A DNA stretch of 64,000 bases from Mesobacillus sp. S13 (GTDB lineage Bacteria; Bacillota; Bacilli; Bacillales; Cytobacillaceae), in the NCBI RefSeq assembly GCF_020422885.1, contig NZ_CP084622.1:1817001-1881000 (forward strand), written 5' to 3'. Below, one piece after another: positions 13,452 through 23,026 of the stretch. A model generated the notes under the pieces. It did not search any database, was not told where the DNA came from, and saw only the letters and a list, made by a program, of their open reading frames with translations. The translations under genes and the position numbers were made by a program. Positions within the stretch are counted from its first letter, which is position 1; the number at the start of each line of letters is the position of its first letter.

Positions 13452-14369
13452 ATGGAAGGGATTCTGCCTCTTTTTAAGCCAGCGGGAATGACTTCGCATG
13501 ATTGTGTGTTTAAACTCAGGAAACTGTTAAGAACAAAGAAGGTGGGACATACAGGCACCCTTGACCCGGATGTCACTGGGGTACTGCCAATATGTGTAGG
13601 CAAGGCGACCAAGGTTGCCGAATACATAACGGATGCTGGAAAAGCGTATGAGGGAGAAGTCACCCTTGGCTTCACGACAACGACAGAAGATGCATCGGGT
13701 GAGAAGGTTGAAGAGAAGCCAGTGGACAGGACAATAACAAGGGAAGAGGTTGAACAGGTTCTTCAATCGCTGACAGGTGAAATCGAACAGACTCCTCCTA
13801 TGTATTCAGCAGTAAAAGTGCGTGGAAAAAAACTATATGAGTATGCGAGACAAGGAATCGAGGTAGAGAGACCCACTAGGAAGGTCACTATTTATGGCAT
13901 CGAGCTTCTTGATAGCAGAGAATCATTTGAAGGCGAACAGGTTAGCTTCAAATTCCGAGTATCATGCAGCAAAGGGACGTATATTCGGACTCTAGCAGTG
14001 ACGATTGGTGAAAAGATGGGATATCCAGCGCATATGTCTTCCCTTGTGAGAATACAATCTGCGGACTTAACGATCGAGGATTGCTTTACATTTGAACAGC
14101 TAGAGGAGATGGCTGCAGAAGGCAAGCTGGCAGATGCTTTGCATCCATTGGAAGCTGGTATTTCTTATTTGCCGAAATATCGCATTAATGATAAAGTAGC
14201 AGAGAAAGTGAAAAATGGGGCACTGCTACAGATCCCGGAGGAGTTAGAGGGAAAAAGCGGTCCGATTATTGTAGAAACAGAAGACGGAAAAGCGCTCGCC
14301 ATTTACAGGGCACATCCAACAAAAATAGGGATGATGAAACCTGATAAAGTGTTGAGAAATGATCAATGA
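13452..14369 (+). CDS. truB: tRNA pseudouridine(55) synthase TruB
   Basis: TruB makes pseudouridine 55 in the T-loop of most tRNAs. The 305-aa protein contains the catalytic aspartate in HTGTLDPDVTGVLP (about residue 40) and the KAYEGEVTLG and SCSKGTYIRTLA motifs. The C-terminus has a PUA-like region. I chose the ATG at 13452 because GAGGGTGA lies just upstream and it gives the family N-terminus MEGILPLFKPAGMTSHDCV. It is followed by ribF as in Bacillus. Confidence 0.96.
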   Translation: MEGILPLFKPAGMTSHDCVFKLRKLLRTKKVGHTGTLDPDVTGVLPICVGKATKVAEYITDAGKAYEGEVTLGFTTTTEDASGEKVEEKPVDRTITREEVEQVLQSLTGEIEQTPPMYSAVKVRGKKLYEYARQGIEVERPTRKVTIYGIELLDSRESFEGEQVSFKFRVSCSKGTYIRTLAVTIGEKMGYPAHMSSLVRIQSADLTIEDCFTFEQLEEMAAEGKLADALHPLEAGISYLPKYRINDKVAEKVKNGALLQIPEELEGKSGPIIVETEDGKALAIYRAHPTKIGMMKPDKVLRNDQ

Positions 14370-14467
14370 GACGATCGTTTAAAAATTTGTGCCAGAGTAC
14401 AAATAAGCGATGTAAACAATAGATCTTGATTCATAGAGCAGCTGGGTCAGAAAAGGTGAGTAATATC

Positions 14468-15421
14468 GTGGAAATGATTATGCTAAAACATCCTCATGAA
14501 CATAAAAAAGAAGATTATCCTCCACTGGCAATGGCACTGGGCTATTTTGACGGAGTCCACTTAGGCCACCAGCAGGTCATCGAAGAAGCAAAAAAAGAGG
14601 CTGCAGCCAAAGGGATCAAGAGTGCGGTCATGACATTTGATCCTCATCCTTCGGTAGTTCTTGGCAAGAATATTCAGCATATGGAATATATAACACCATT
14701 GGAAGACAAGGCGCGAATTATTGAGGCAATGGGAGTGGACTACTTATTTGTTGTTCATTTCTCAACCGAATTCTCGAGTCTGTTGCCCCAGGAATTTGTC
14801 GATCAATATATCATTGGTTTGAATGTTCAGCATGTCGTAGCAGGATTCGACTATTCCTACGGGAAAATGGGGAAAGGGAATATGGAGACAATCCAGTTCC
14901 ATTCAAGAGGCAAGTTTGATTTTACCGTGGTATCCAAACTTTCCACACAAGAAGAAGAAAAGGTCAGTTCTACTTTGATCCGTTCCTTTTTAAGAGACGG
15001 GAAGGTGGATGAGATGCCAGGTTTGTTAGGGAGACCTTATAGGACAACGGGAACCATTATAAATGGAGAGCGCCGAGGTCGTACAATTGGTTTTCCGACA
15101 GCGAATGTCGGAATCGAGGACCAATATATTCTCCCGCCAACTGGGGTTTATGCTGTAAAGATTAGGGTTGAAGGGGCATGGCATGAAGGTGTCTGCAATG
15201 TTGGCTATAAACCAACCTTCCATAAGGAGAAAAAGGACAAACCTTCTGTTGAAGTCCACATCTTTAATTTTAACAAAGAGATTTACGGTGAATCCGCAAC
15301 GATTGAGTGGCACCTTCGCCTGAGAAGTGAACGGAAATTCGAGGGAATACAGCAGCTTGTTGCCCAAATAGAAAAAGATAAGCAAGAAGCACTCCTATAC
15401 TTTGAAAAAAACAAGGGTTAG
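14468..15421 (+). CDS. ribF: Bifunctional riboflavin kinase/FAD synthetase
   Basis: This enzyme converts riboflavin to FMN and then FAD (called RibC in B. subtilis). The N-terminal nucleotidyltransferase domain has ALGYFDGVHLGHQ and SSTLIRSFL. The C-terminal kinase domain has GRTIGFPTANV and PPTGVYAVKI. I chose the GTG at 14468, giving 317 aa, because AAAGGTGAG (14452-14460) precedes it by 7 bases. The upstream frame is open but has no ribosome binding site. No FMN riboswitch is visible upstream. Confidence 0.95.
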   Translation: MEMIMLKHPHEHKKEDYPPLAMALGYFDGVHLGHQQVIEEAKKEAAAKGIKSAVMTFDPHPSVVLGKNIQHMEYITPLEDKARIIEAMGVDYLFVVHFSTEFSSLLPQEFVDQYIIGLNVQHVVAGFDYSYGKMGKGNMETIQFHSRGKFDFTVVSKLSTQEEEKVSSTLIRSFLRDGKVDEMPGLLGRPYRTTGTIINGERRGRTIGFPTANVGIEDQYILPPTGVYAVKIRVEGAWHEGVCNVGYKPTFHKEKKDKPSVEVHIFNFNKEIYGESATIEWHLRLRSERKFEGIQQLVAQIEKDKQEALLYFEKNKG

Positions 15422-15479
15422 ACTTGCTTTTTGTCGTAAAAAGATGTATTCTTATTAACGTATTAAAAAAGAACCTTTG

Positions 15480-15544
15480 CTTGGCAAGTCGAGTCACCGA
15501 CGCTTGCTCGGTAACAGGGGATTATTAAATGGAGGTGAATACGG
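15480..15544 (+). promoter_or_regulatory. Possible structured leader of rpsO
   Basis: The sequence before the ribosome binding site (GGAGGTG) can form a small stem, ACCGA/TCGGT (15496-15512), followed by AACAGGGG. Ribosomal protein S15 represses its own mRNA through leader structures in several bacteria. That this leader does so is an inference. Confidence 0.3.
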
Positions 15545-15814
15545 ATGGCAATCTCAAAAGTACGTAAAAACGAACTGATCAATGAATTCAAGACTCACGA
15601 AAGTGATACTGGATCTCCAGAAGTTCAAATCGCTGTCCTTACTGCAGAAATCAACACTTTGAACGACCACTTGCGCGTTCATAAGAAGGACCACCACTCA
15701 CGTCGCGGTCTTTTGAAAATGGTAGGTAAGCGTCGTAACCTTTTGACTTACCTTCGTAACAAGGACGTTGCTCGCTACCGCGAGTTAATCAACAAGCTTG
15801 GTCTACGTAGATAG
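15545..15814 (+). CDS. rpsO: Small ribosomal subunit protein S15
   Basis: S15 is a primary 16S rRNA-binding protein of the 30S platform. The 89-aa length is exact for the family. The signature [16 protein letters not shown], the [19 protein letters not shown] segment and the final INKLGLRR are all present. The ATG follows GGAGGTG. It is followed by a terminator and then pnp, the usual neighbour. Confidence 0.99.
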   Translation: MAISKVRKNELINEFKTHESDTGSPEVQIAVLTAEINTLNDHLRVHKKDHHSRRGLLKMVGKRRNLLTYLRNKDVARYRELINKLGLRR

Positions 15815-15819
15815 TCTGT

Positions 15820-15847
15820 AAAAGCGGGATTTTTCCCGCTTTTTTAT
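15820..15847 (+). terminator. Terminator after rpsO
   Basis: AAAAGCGGG and CCCGCTTTT form a strong stem around a six-base loop, followed by T residues. Confidence 0.9.
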
Positions 15848-16114
15848 TAGGCAAATTTTTTGTAGCATACATAACGATTGATTGATATGAAGCGCTCCTT
15901 TTTGGAGCATAATATAACATAAAAGGCATTTTAACATGTAGGCTCCCATTTGCTCTGTTGGACAAGCTTTGTACAGCAGGAAGCTTGGGAAGTTCATGGT
16001 TTTATCATTCATATTAAAGGTATATTTGTTATATAAGACATGCGTTTGTGCTGTTTTAAATAAATTCCCGGGCAGAGCCAGGGTGTACTTAGTGGTAGAG
16101 AGGGGCTAAAAAGC
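15848..16114. other. rpsO-pnp spacer
   Basis: This is 267 bases without a gene. A short hairpin GCTCC-TTTTT-GGAGC lies near 15895-15910. The rest is AT-rich leader sequence before the pnp ribosome binding site. PNPase often autoregulates through its leader, but no specific element can be named here. Confidence 0.4.
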
Positions 16115-18232
16115 ATGGAACAAGAAAAACAGAGTTTTTCCTTCGACTGGGCAGGGCGTAAGCTGACAGTTGAAATTGGACAGCTTGCAAAGCAGGCAAA
16201 TGGTGCAGTCCTTGTCCGTTACGGAGATACAGCTGTATTAAGTACAGCTACTGCATCAAAAGAACCGAAGAATTTAGATTTCTTCCCTTTGACTGTCAAT
16301 TATGAAGAAAGACTTTATGCTGTCGGGAAAATTCCAGGCGGATTCATTAAGCGTGAAGGACGCCCAAGTGAAAAGGCAATTCTTGCGAGCCGATTAATTG
16401 ACCGTCCAATCCGTCCGTTATTCCCTGATGGATTCCGTAACGATGTCCAGGTAATCAGCATCGTCATGAGTGTGGATCAGGACTGTTCATCAGAAATGGC
16501 CGCTATGTTTGGATCTTCATTAGCTCTATCTGTTTCAGATATCCCATTTGGAGGACCAATTGCTGGTGTCACAGTGGGAAGGATTGATGGCAAGTTCGTG
16601 ATCAACCCATCTGTTGAAGAAACTGAAAAGAGTGATATGCATTTGGTTGTAGCAGGTACAATGGATGCAATCAACATGGTTGAAGCCGGTGCGGAAGAGG
16701 TGCCTGAAGAAGTCATGCTTGAAGCAATCATGTTCGGACATGACGAAATCAAGCGTCTGATTGCCTTCCAACAGGAAATCGTCGCGCAGGTTGGTAAAGA
16801 AAAAAGAGAAATTAAACTTTTTGAATTAGATAAAGATCTTGAAGCTGAAGTTCGCGGAGTTTGTGAGCAAGATATGATTTCTGCTATCCAAGTACAGGAA
16901 AAGCATGCTCGCGAAGATGCGATCAAAGAAGTGAAAAATGCTATCGTTGCCCGCTATGAAGAGCAAGAAGCAGATGATGACAAGCTGAAGCAAGTGAAAC
17001 AAATCCTTGATAAAATCGTCAAAGGTGAAGTCCGCCGCTTGATTACAGAAGAAAAAGTACGTCCAGACGGCCGTGGAGTCGATGAAATCCGACCGCTTTC
17101 TTCTGAAGTAGGACTGCTACCTAGAACACATGGTTCTGGATTGTTCACAAGGGGACAAACTCAGGCACTAAGCATCTGTACGCTCGGCGCAATGGGTGAT
17201 GTTCAAATTCTTGACGGTCTTGGAATCGAAGAAGAAAAGCGATTCATGCACCATTACAATTTCCCATTATTCTCTGTTGGTGAAACAGGTCCAATCCGTG
17301 GCCCAGGACGACGTGAAATCGGGCACGGAGCACTTGGTGAAAGAGCTCTTGAGCCTGTAATTCCGAATGAGAAAGATTTCCCATACACAGTTCGTCTTGT
17401 ATCAGAAGTACTTGAATCAAATGGTTCTACTTCACAGGCGAGTATTTGTGCCAGTACATTAGCGCTTATGGATGCAGGGGTGCCAATCAAAGCACCAGTT
17501 GCCGGTATTGCAATGGGTCTGATCAAATCTGGAGAACATTATTCAATTCTTTCAGATATTCAGGGTATGGAAGACCACCTTGGGGATATGGACTTCAAAG
17601 TAGCTGGAACTGCAAAAGGTGTTACAGCCCTGCAGATGGATATCAAGATTGAAGGATTATCCCGTGAGATTCTTGAGGAAGCTTTACAACAGGCGAAAAA
17701 AGGCCGTATGCATATTCTTGAGTCCATGCTGGCAACGATCAAGGAACCACGTGAACAGCTTTCAAAATATGCACCAAAGATCATCACTATGTGGATCAAA
17801 CCTGATAAAATCCGTGACGTCATTGGGCCAAGCGGAAAACAAATCAACAAGATCATTGAAGAAACTGGCGTAAAAATCGATATCGAACAAGATGGTACGG
17901 TATTTATTGGCTCAGTAGATGAAGAAATGATTCAAAGAGCGAAGAAGATCATTGAAGACATTGTCCGTGAAGTTGAAGTTGGAGAAATGTACCTTGGAAA
18001 GGTTCGCCGCATTGAAAAGTTTGGTGCGTTCGTTGAAATCTTCCCTGGTAAAGATGGCTTGGTCCATATCTCCGAGCTTGCTGAAGAACGAGTTGGCAAA
18101 GTTGAAGACGTGCTGAAGCTGGGAGATGAACTCCTCGTTAAGGTCACTGAAATCGACAAACAAGGCAGGGTCAACCTTTCACGTAAGGCAGTCTTGAAAG
18201 AACAACGCGAAAAAGCTGAAAAACAATCTTAA
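16115..18232 (+). CDS. pnp: Polyribonucleotide nucleotidyltransferase (PNPase)
   Basis: PNPase is a trimeric phosphorolytic 3'-5' exoribonuclease of mRNA decay. At 705 aa it has the same length as the B. subtilis enzyme. Two RNase PH domains are separated by a helical linker; the first has [25 protein letters not shown] split across the active face and the second [13 protein letters not shown] and [23 protein letters not shown] domain ([15 protein letters not shown]) and an S1 domain ([21 protein letters not shown]) follow. The ATG is preceded by AGAGGGG. Confidence 0.98.
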   Translation: MEQEKQSFSFDWAGRKLTVEIGQLAKQANGAVLVRYGDTAVLSTATASKEPKNLDFFPLTVNYEERLYAVGKIPGGFIKREGRPSEKAILASRLIDRPIRPLFPDGFRNDVQVISIVMSVDQDCSSEMAAMFGSSLALSVSDIPFGGPIAGVTVGRIDGKFVINPSVEETEKSDMHLVVAGTMDAINMVEAGAEEVPEEVMLEAIMFGHDEIKRLIAFQQEIVAQVGKEKREIKLFELDKDLEAEVRGVCEQDMISAIQVQEKHAREDAIKEVKNAIVARYEEQEADDDKLKQVKQILDKIVKGEVRRLITEEKVRPDGRGVDEIRPLSSEVGLLPRTHGSGLFTRGQTQALSICTLGAMGDVQILDGLGIEEEKRFMHHYNFPLFSVGETGPIRGPGRREIGHGALGERALEPVIPNEKDFPYTVRLVSEVLESNGSTSQASICASTLALMDAGVPIKAPVAGIAMGLIKSGEHYSILSDIQGMEDHLGDMDFKVAGTAKGVTALQMDIKIEGLSREILEEALQQAKKGRMHILESMLATIKEPREQLSKYAPKIITMWIKPDKIRDVIGPSGKQINKIIEETGVKIDIEQDGTVFIGSVDEEMIQRAKKIIEDIVREVEVGEMYLGKVRRIEKFGAFVEIFPGKDGLVHISELAEERVGKVEDVLKLGDELLVKVTEIDKQGRVNLSRKAVLKEQREKAEKQS

Positions 18233-18238
18233 GATAGC

Positions 18239-18268
18239 AAAGGCCGGGGGCAACCCTGGCCTTTTTAT
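18239..18268 (+). terminator. Terminator after pnp
   Basis: AAAGGCCGGGG and CCCTGGCCTTT pair around GCAA, followed by T residues. Confidence 0.88.
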
Positions 18269-18448
18269 ATTCCCATTTCATGAACAGTTATCCGCTTGTC
18301 GGGCTGTTTGTTGTGCGCGAACGTTTTTCTGCTCTCTTACCAGTGTCTTCCGTTCTACCTTGTCCTTCTGCTTCATAAAGTAAAATAAGGCGCTATTCGT
18401 TGTCTGCGTTATTTTGGAGTGGCCTTAACAGAAGAGGAGGCATATTAA

Positions 18449-19414
18449 ATGAGAAAGTTTGTATTAATTTCTGTTTTATTGATCGCTGGGTGGATCATCG
18501 TGAATAATCCATTCTCCCATACATATGTTTCAGGCCTTAAAAGCGGGTCACTTGAAGTGGCAGGGAATAAGAGTTCGTTGATGTCAGAAATTGAAATGAA
18601 AGCAATAGAATATGAAGTTGAACCATCTGACGCCAGAAAAGATCCAGTCTGGAAGGTGGTTCCCGGCTACAACGGACTAAAAGTAGATATCAAAAAGTCC
18701 TATAGCAAAATGGAGAAGGAAGGTAAATTCGATCCCGAAAAGCTAGTCTTCAAGCAAGTCTCCCCTCAAGTCCATCTGGATGATTTGCCGCCAATGGCCA
18801 TTTATAAAGGACATCCTGAAAAGCCGATGGTAAGCTTCATTATTAATGTTGCATGGGGAAATGAATATCTAACAGGCATGCTGGCGACATTGAAGAAGCA
18901 TAATGTAACCGCAAGTTTTTTTCTTGAAGGCAGATGGGTAAAGAATAACCCTGGTATGGCGAAGATGATTGCAGATGCAGGCCATGAAATAGGTAATCAT
19001 TCATTCACACATCCAAATATGAAGCAGCTTTCTGCTCCGAAAATCAATGAAGAAATCCGCATGACGAATGAAGTTATTGAAGCGGTGACGGGGGTCAAGA
19101 CCAAGTGGTTTGCTCCTCCGAGCGGATCATACAAGGATGAAGTGGTTGAAATTGCTGCAGCTCATAAATTAGGGACTGTTATGTGGAGCGTAGACACGAT
19201 TGATTGGCAGAAGCCCACTCCAGATAAACTAATCAACAGGGTGATGGGGAAGGTCCATAATGGCGCAATGATACTTATGCATCCAACAGAGTCTACGGCT
19301 GTCTCTCTCGATCAATTGATCACGCAAATAAAAGCCAAGGACCTGCAAATTGGGACTGTTTCTGATTTATTAAGTGAAAACCGGATTATAACGCCAAAAA
19401 AAATGAAAGAATAG
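18449..19414 (+). CDS. ylxY: Polysaccharide deacetylase-like protein YlxY
   Basis: This 321-aa protein has an N-terminal hydrophobic segment (residues about 4-20, signal or membrane anchor) and a C-terminal NodB-type domain (about 125-310). The zinc-ligand motif GHEIGNHSFTH, the APPSGSYKDEV motif and the final HP segment (AMILMHPTES) are present. Where NodB enzymes have the catalytic TFDDG, this protein reads IINVAWGNEY, so both aspartates are replaced. It may therefore be inactive or use a different mechanism. In Bacillus it lies between pnp and mlpA, as here. A sporulation-related envelope role is only suggested by neighbours. Confidence 0.88.
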   Translation: MRKFVLISVLLIAGWIIVNNPFSHTYVSGLKSGSLEVAGNKSSLMSEIEMKAIEYEVEPSDARKDPVWKVVPGYNGLKVDIKKSYSKMEKEGKFDPEKLVFKQVSPQVHLDDLPPMAIYKGHPEKPMVSFIINVAWGNEYLTGMLATLKKHNVTASFFLEGRWVKNNPGMAKMIADAGHEIGNHSFTHPNMKQLSAPKINEEIRMTNEVIEAVTGVKTKWFAPPSGSYKDEVVEIAAAHKLGTVMWSVDTIDWQKPTPDKLINRVMGKVHNGAMILMHPTESTAVSLDQLITQIKAKDLQIGTVSDLLSENRIITPKKMKE

Positions 19415-19422
19415 CATTGTAT

Positions 19423-19452
19423 TTGGAAAAAGTAAGTTAAATGGACTATACT
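19423..19452 (+). promoter_or_regulatory. Predicted sigma-A promoter of mlpA
   Basis: TTGGAA (19423-19428) and TATACT (19447-19452) are separated by 18 bases and lie about 47 bases upstream of the mlpA start. Confidence 0.45.
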
Positions 19453-19498
19453 AAGTAAATGCAGTAGTTTTAGCAGCTGGTTCCAGAGGAGGAATATA

Positions 19499-20731
19499 AT
19501 GATAAAGAAATATACATGCCAAAATGGTGTAAGAATCGTACTAGAACAAATCCCAACTGTCCGTTCAGTCGCTATCGGTGTATGGATCGGAACAGGTTCC
19601 CGTAATGAAAATCCAGAGAACAATGGGATTTCCCATTTTCTTGAGCATATGTTTTTCAAAGGCACCAAAACAAGGAGTGCAAGGGAGATTGCAGAATCCT
19701 TTGATAGCATTGGCGGCCAGGTGAATGCATTCACTTCCAAGGAGTATACTTGCTATTACGCCAAGGTGTTAGATAATCATGCACCATTTGCGCTAGAAGT
19801 TTTAGCGGATATGTTCTTTAATTCTACGTTTGATTCTGAGGAATTGAATAAAGAGAAGAACGTGGTGAATGAAGAAATCAAGATGTATGAAGATACACCT
19901 GATGATATCGTCCACGATTTGCTTAGTCAGGCTGTTTACGGCGATCACCCGCTTGGTTATCCAATCCTCGGTACGGAAGAAACGCTCCAAAGTTTTACGG
20001 GAGAAAAACTTGAGCAGTATATGCATGATACGTACAGACCGGAAAATGTGGTCATTTCCATTGCAGGGAATGTGCCCGAATCTTTCATTAAAAATGCTGA
20101 AGACTTCTTTGGCTCATATGAAGCGAGCAAGGAAAAGATAGAATATGCAAAACCTGACTTCCATGCAACACATGCATCCAGGAAAAAAGAAACGGAACAA
20201 GCGCACCTGTGCCTTGGTTTCGAAGGCTTGCAGATCGGGCACTCTGATGTATATAGCCTCATCGTCTTGAACAATGTACTGGGGGGCAGCATGAGCAGCA
20301 GATTGTTCCAGGAAGTAAGGGAACAGCGCGCCCTTGCTTATTCTGTATTCTCCTATCACTCAGCTTATCGTGATAGCGGAATGGTGACTATATATGGCGG
20401 GACCGGAGCAAATCAGCTGAATGTGTTATATGATACAATCCAGGACACACTTGCGAAGCTGCGTGCTGAAGGAATTACCGAAAAAGAACTCAACAATAGC
20501 AAAGAGCAGCTTAAAGGCAGCCTGATGTTAAGCCTAGAAAGTACAAACAGCCGCATGAGCAGGAATGGGAAAAATGAACTCCTGCTCGGAAGGCACCGCT
20601 CTCTTGATGAAATCGTCGAACAAATCGACCAGGTGACCAAGGACAGCGTCGACGGCATGGCCAATAAAATCTTCACAGATAAATATTCTGTTTCATTGAT
20701 CAGTCCAAATGGCGAACTGCCAAATCTATAA
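19499..20731 (+). CDS. mlpA: M16 zinc metallopeptidase MlpA (processing peptidase-like)
   Basis: This 410-aa M16B peptidase resembles the beta subunit of mitochondrial processing peptidase. The inverted zinc motif HFLEH (about residues 44-48) is followed by the downstream glutamate in NEEIKMYEDTPDD (about 120). The C-terminal half is the usual inactive homologous domain (REQRALAYSVFSYHS). The ATG follows GAGGAGG. In B. subtilis MlpA influences extracellular protease levels. The order ylxY-mlpA-ymxH-dpaAB is that of B. subtilis. Confidence 0.93.
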   Translation: MIKKYTCQNGVRIVLEQIPTVRSVAIGVWIGTGSRNENPENNGISHFLEHMFFKGTKTRSAREIAESFDSIGGQVNAFTSKEYTCYYAKVLDNHAPFALEVLADMFFNSTFDSEELNKEKNVVNEEIKMYEDTPDDIVHDLLSQAVYGDHPLGYPILGTEETLQSFTGEKLEQYMHDTYRPENVVISIAGNVPESFIKNAEDFFGSYEASKEKIEYAKPDFHATHASRKKETEQAHLCLGFEGLQIGHSDVYSLIVLNNVLGGSMSSRLFQEVREQRALAYSVFSYHSAYRDSGMVTIYGGTGANQLNVLYDTIQDTLAKLRAEGITEKELNNSKEQLKGSLMLSLESTNSRMSRNGKNELLLGRHRSLDEIVEQIDQVTKDSVDGMANKIFTDKYSVSLISPNGELPNL

Positions 20732-20740
20732 GAGATGATG

Positions 20741-20777
20741 AAAACAGCAGCTTCCTTGTGAAGCTGCTGTTTTAACT
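20741..20777 (+). terminator. Terminator after mlpA
   Basis: AAAACAGCAGCTTC and GAAGCTGCTGTTTT form a 13-14-bp stem with a short loop and T-rich tail. Confidence 0.88.
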
Positions 20778-21027
20778 TTAAGGCACTAAGTCTTACAAGT
20801 TGCAGCACCCGGAAGGAAGAAAGACGACGATCAGGAATCGTGACATGGTTAGTCTTTGCAGCTGAAAAGCTGTCAAGAAAACAAGGGAATCACGACAGGT
20901 TTGCCACTTACGCCTAAAAAGCTGCCTGAATACCATCGCCCATTTTTACCTCAACAACATTTCCCCTTTTTTTCACTCATATATTCTAAAAAACCTCCCA
21001 CATTGATACATATAGAATAAGGACAAA
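20778..21027. other. mlpA-ymxH spacer
   Basis: About 250 bases without a plausible gene. GGAATCGTGACA and GGAATCACGACA are imperfect direct repeats about 60 bases apart, and CAGCT/AGCTG forms a tiny hairpin between them. I cannot assign a function. Confidence 0.4.
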
Positions 21028-21045
21028 GTGACAGGGAGGGGCATC

Positions 21046-21291
21046 ATGAAATTAAGTGAACTTGGCGGTAAAGAAATCGTCGATGCAAAGAGGGCGGAAA
21101 GATTGGGTGTACTGGGGCAGACGGATTTGGAAATCAATGAACGTTCAGGTCAAATTGAAGCTTTGATCATCCCATCTTTAAAGTGGTTCGGCCTTCGCAA
21201 ACAGTCCGGGGAAGTTAGGGTTCCATGGAAGCATATAAAGAAAATAGGTACAGACATGATTATCATCGATATTCCTGATGATGAAGAGTAA
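21046..21291 (+). CDS. ymxH: YlmC/YmxH family PRC-barrel protein
   Basis: This 81-aa single-domain protein has a PRC-barrel-like fold. The family pattern is clear: KLSELGGKEIVDAKRAERLG, TDLEIN, and the basic WKHIKKIGTDMIIID end. The ATG at 21046 follows GGGAGGGG. Homologues in spore formers are linked with sporulation genes, and dpaAB follows here. The molecular role is unknown. Confidence 0.9.
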   Translation: MKLSELGGKEIVDAKRAERLGVLGQTDLEINERSGQIEALIIPSLKWFGLRKQSGEVRVPWKHIKKIGTDMIIIDIPDDEE

Positions 21292-21387
21292 AAAAGCGGG
21301 CACAATGCCAGCTTTATTTTTTTGTCTGAACAATTTCTGTTCTTGATTCAAGGGGATAAAAAACCTTATTTAATAAATGTAGTTTAT

Positions 21388-21420
21388 AGCGCTGGCCAAA
21401 TGGCTGGCGCTTTTCTTTTA
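21388..21420 (+). terminator. Terminator between ymxH and dpaA
   Basis: AGCGCTGGCC and GGCTGGCGCT pair (two G-T wobbles) around AAAT, followed by TTTTCTTTT. A weaker hairpin (GGC/GCC around ACAAT) with a T-run lies directly after ymxH at 21292-21325. Confidence 0.75.
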
Positions 21421-21429
21421 TGGAAAACT

Positions 21430-21459
21430 CACCTATTGCAAGTTAGATACATATGATGT
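21430..21459 (+). promoter_or_regulatory. Sigma-K-like promoter of the dipicolinate synthase operon
   Basis: An AC dinucleotide (21431-21432) is separated by 17 bases from CATATGATG (21450-21458), which fits the mother-cell sigma-K pattern of AC, 17 bases, CATAnnnTA except for the last base. In B. subtilis the spoVF operon is transcribed by sigma-K. The start codon is 67 bases downstream. Confidence 0.5.
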
Positions 21460-21524
21460 TGAAGTAGTTCAAGTTGGATGAAATTTATATTCCAGGATTA
21501 ATGGAAAAGAAGGTGATTGTTCTC

Positions 21525-22427
21525 ATGCTGACAGGAATGCAAATCGCAGTTATCGGCGGTGATGCGAGACAGCTGGAGATTATTCGCAAGCTGACAGAGC
21601 TTGATGCAAAGCTTTCTTTAATAGGCTTCGAGCAGTTGGACCATGCTTTTACAGGTGCCTCAAAAGAAAAGATAGATGAAGTTGATTTTTCCGTCCAGGA
21701 CGCATTGATCCTGCCTGTGCCAGGAACAAGTCTGGAGGGCCAGGTCGAAACGATTTTCTCAAATGAAAAAGTAGTTCTTATTAAAGAAATGCTTGAAAAG
21801 ACCCCAGAACATTGCACAGTTTACTCGGGCATCAGTAATTCCTATTTGACCGGTATCACTAAGCAAGCTAACAGGAAACTTGTACAGCTGTTTGCCCGAG
21901 ATGATGTAGCTATTTACAACTCAATCCCGACTGTCGAAGGAACGATCATGATGGCGATCCAACATACAGATTTCACCATCCACGGTTCAAAAGTGGCCGT
22001 TCTCGGTTTAGGCAGAGTTGGTATGAGTGTAGCCAGGACTTTCCATGCCCTAGGAGCCAAGGTGAAGGTCGGAGCAAGAAAAAGTGAACATATAGCAAGA
22101 ATATCGGAAATGGGATTGAAGCCATTCCTGCTATCGGATATAGGGAAAGAAGTTTCAGATATCGATATTTGCATCAATACGGTACCTCATCAAATTGTTA
22201 CTGCCTCCGTCATTTCGAGGATGCCAGCTCATACCTTAATCATTGACCTTGCATCCAAACCAGGTGGAACGGATTTTCGCTATGCGGAAAAGCGTGGAAT
22301 CAAAGCTTTGCTTGCACCAGGATTGCCGGGGATCGTCGCCCCGAAAACTGCAGGGCAAATATTGGCGAACGTTCTTTCTCAGCTGCTTATGGAAGACTTT
22401 ACTGACCGAAAGGAGAAAGAAGTATGA
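21525..22427 (+). CDS. dpaA: Dipicolinate synthase subunit A (SpoVFA)
   Basis: With DpaB this mother-cell enzyme oxidises dihydrodipicolinate to dipicolinic acid, which is stored with calcium in the spore core. The 300-aa protein has an N-terminal flavodoxin-like region and a C-terminal Rossmann fold (VAVLGLGRVGMSVARTF, about residue 155). The LLAPGLPGIVAPKTAGQI end is typical. I chose the ATG at 21525 because AAGGTGAT (21511-21518) precedes it, giving the family N-terminus MLTGMQIAVIGGDARQLEI. It overlaps dpaB by 4 bases. Confidence 0.95.
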   Translation: MLTGMQIAVIGGDARQLEIIRKLTELDAKLSLIGFEQLDHAFTGASKEKIDEVDFSVQDALILPVPGTSLEGQVETIFSNEKVVLIKEMLEKTPEHCTVYSGISNSYLTGITKQANRKLVQLFARDDVAIYNSIPTVEGTIMMAIQHTDFTIHGSKVAVLGLGRVGMSVARTFHALGAKVKVGARKSEHIARISEMGLKPFLLSDIGKEVSDIDICINTVPHQIVTASVISRMPAHTLIIDLASKPGGTDFRYAEKRGIKALLAPGLPGIVAPKTAGQILANVLSQLLMEDFTDRKEKEV

Positions 22428-23020
22428 GTTTAAAAGGGAAAAAGATTGGATTCGGATTAACAGGCTCGCATTGTACGTATGATGCTGTATTTCCTGAAAT
22501 CGAAAAGTTGGTGAATGCAGGAGCTGAAGTTTTACCAGTTGTCACATTCACTGTGAAAAATACAGAAACACGTTTTGGCAAGGGAGAAGATTGGGTACAG
22601 CGAATTGAGGAACTCACTGGCAATAAGGTAATAGACTCAATTGTCAAGGCAGAACCTCTTGGCCCCAAAATCCCACTGGACTGTATGGTGATTGCGCCGC
22701 TGACGGGTAACTCCATGAGCAAGTTCGCGAATGCAATGACAGATTCACCAGTTCTGATGGCTGCAAAAGCGACATTAAGGAATCAAAATCCGGTGGTCCT
22801 GGGAATATCGACGAATGATGCTTTAGGGCTTAATGGCGTCAATCTGATGAGATTAATGGCGACCAAGAATATTTACATGATTCCTTTTGGCCAGGATGAT
22901 CCTGTCAAAAAGCCAAACTCAATGGTTGCGAGAATGGGGATGCTTTCCGAAACAATCATTGAAGCGATGAATGGAAATCAGCTTCAGCCAGTACTAGTAG
23001 AACGTTATAAGGATAATTAA
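22424..23020 (+). CDS. dpaB: Dipicolinate synthase subunit B (SpoVFB)
   Basis: This 198-aa flavoprotein-fold (HFCD family) subunit completes dipicolinate synthase. The KIGFGLTGSHCTYDAV N-terminus and the PLTGNSMSKFANAMTDSPV and NPVVLGISTNDALG segments are typical. Its ATG overlaps the dpaA stop (ATGA arrangement), so the two are translated together. The aspartate-to-dihydrodipicolinate genes asd-dapG-dapA follow directly, as in B. subtilis. Confidence 0.95.
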   Translation: MSLKGKKIGFGLTGSHCTYDAVFPEIEKLVNAGAEVLPVVTFTVKNTETRFGKGEDWVQRIEELTGNKVIDSIVKAEPLGPKIPLDCMVIAPLTGNSMSKFANAMTDSPVLMAAKATLRNQNPVVLGISTNDALGLNGVNLMRLMATKNIYMIPFGQDDPVKKPNSMVARMGMLSETIIEAMNGNQLQPVLVERYKDN

Positions 23021-23026
23021 TGCTAA

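Noticed and set aside
14370..14467. FMN riboswitch upstream of ribF
   Set aside because: The gap is only about 100 bases and lacks the conserved RFN-element sequences.
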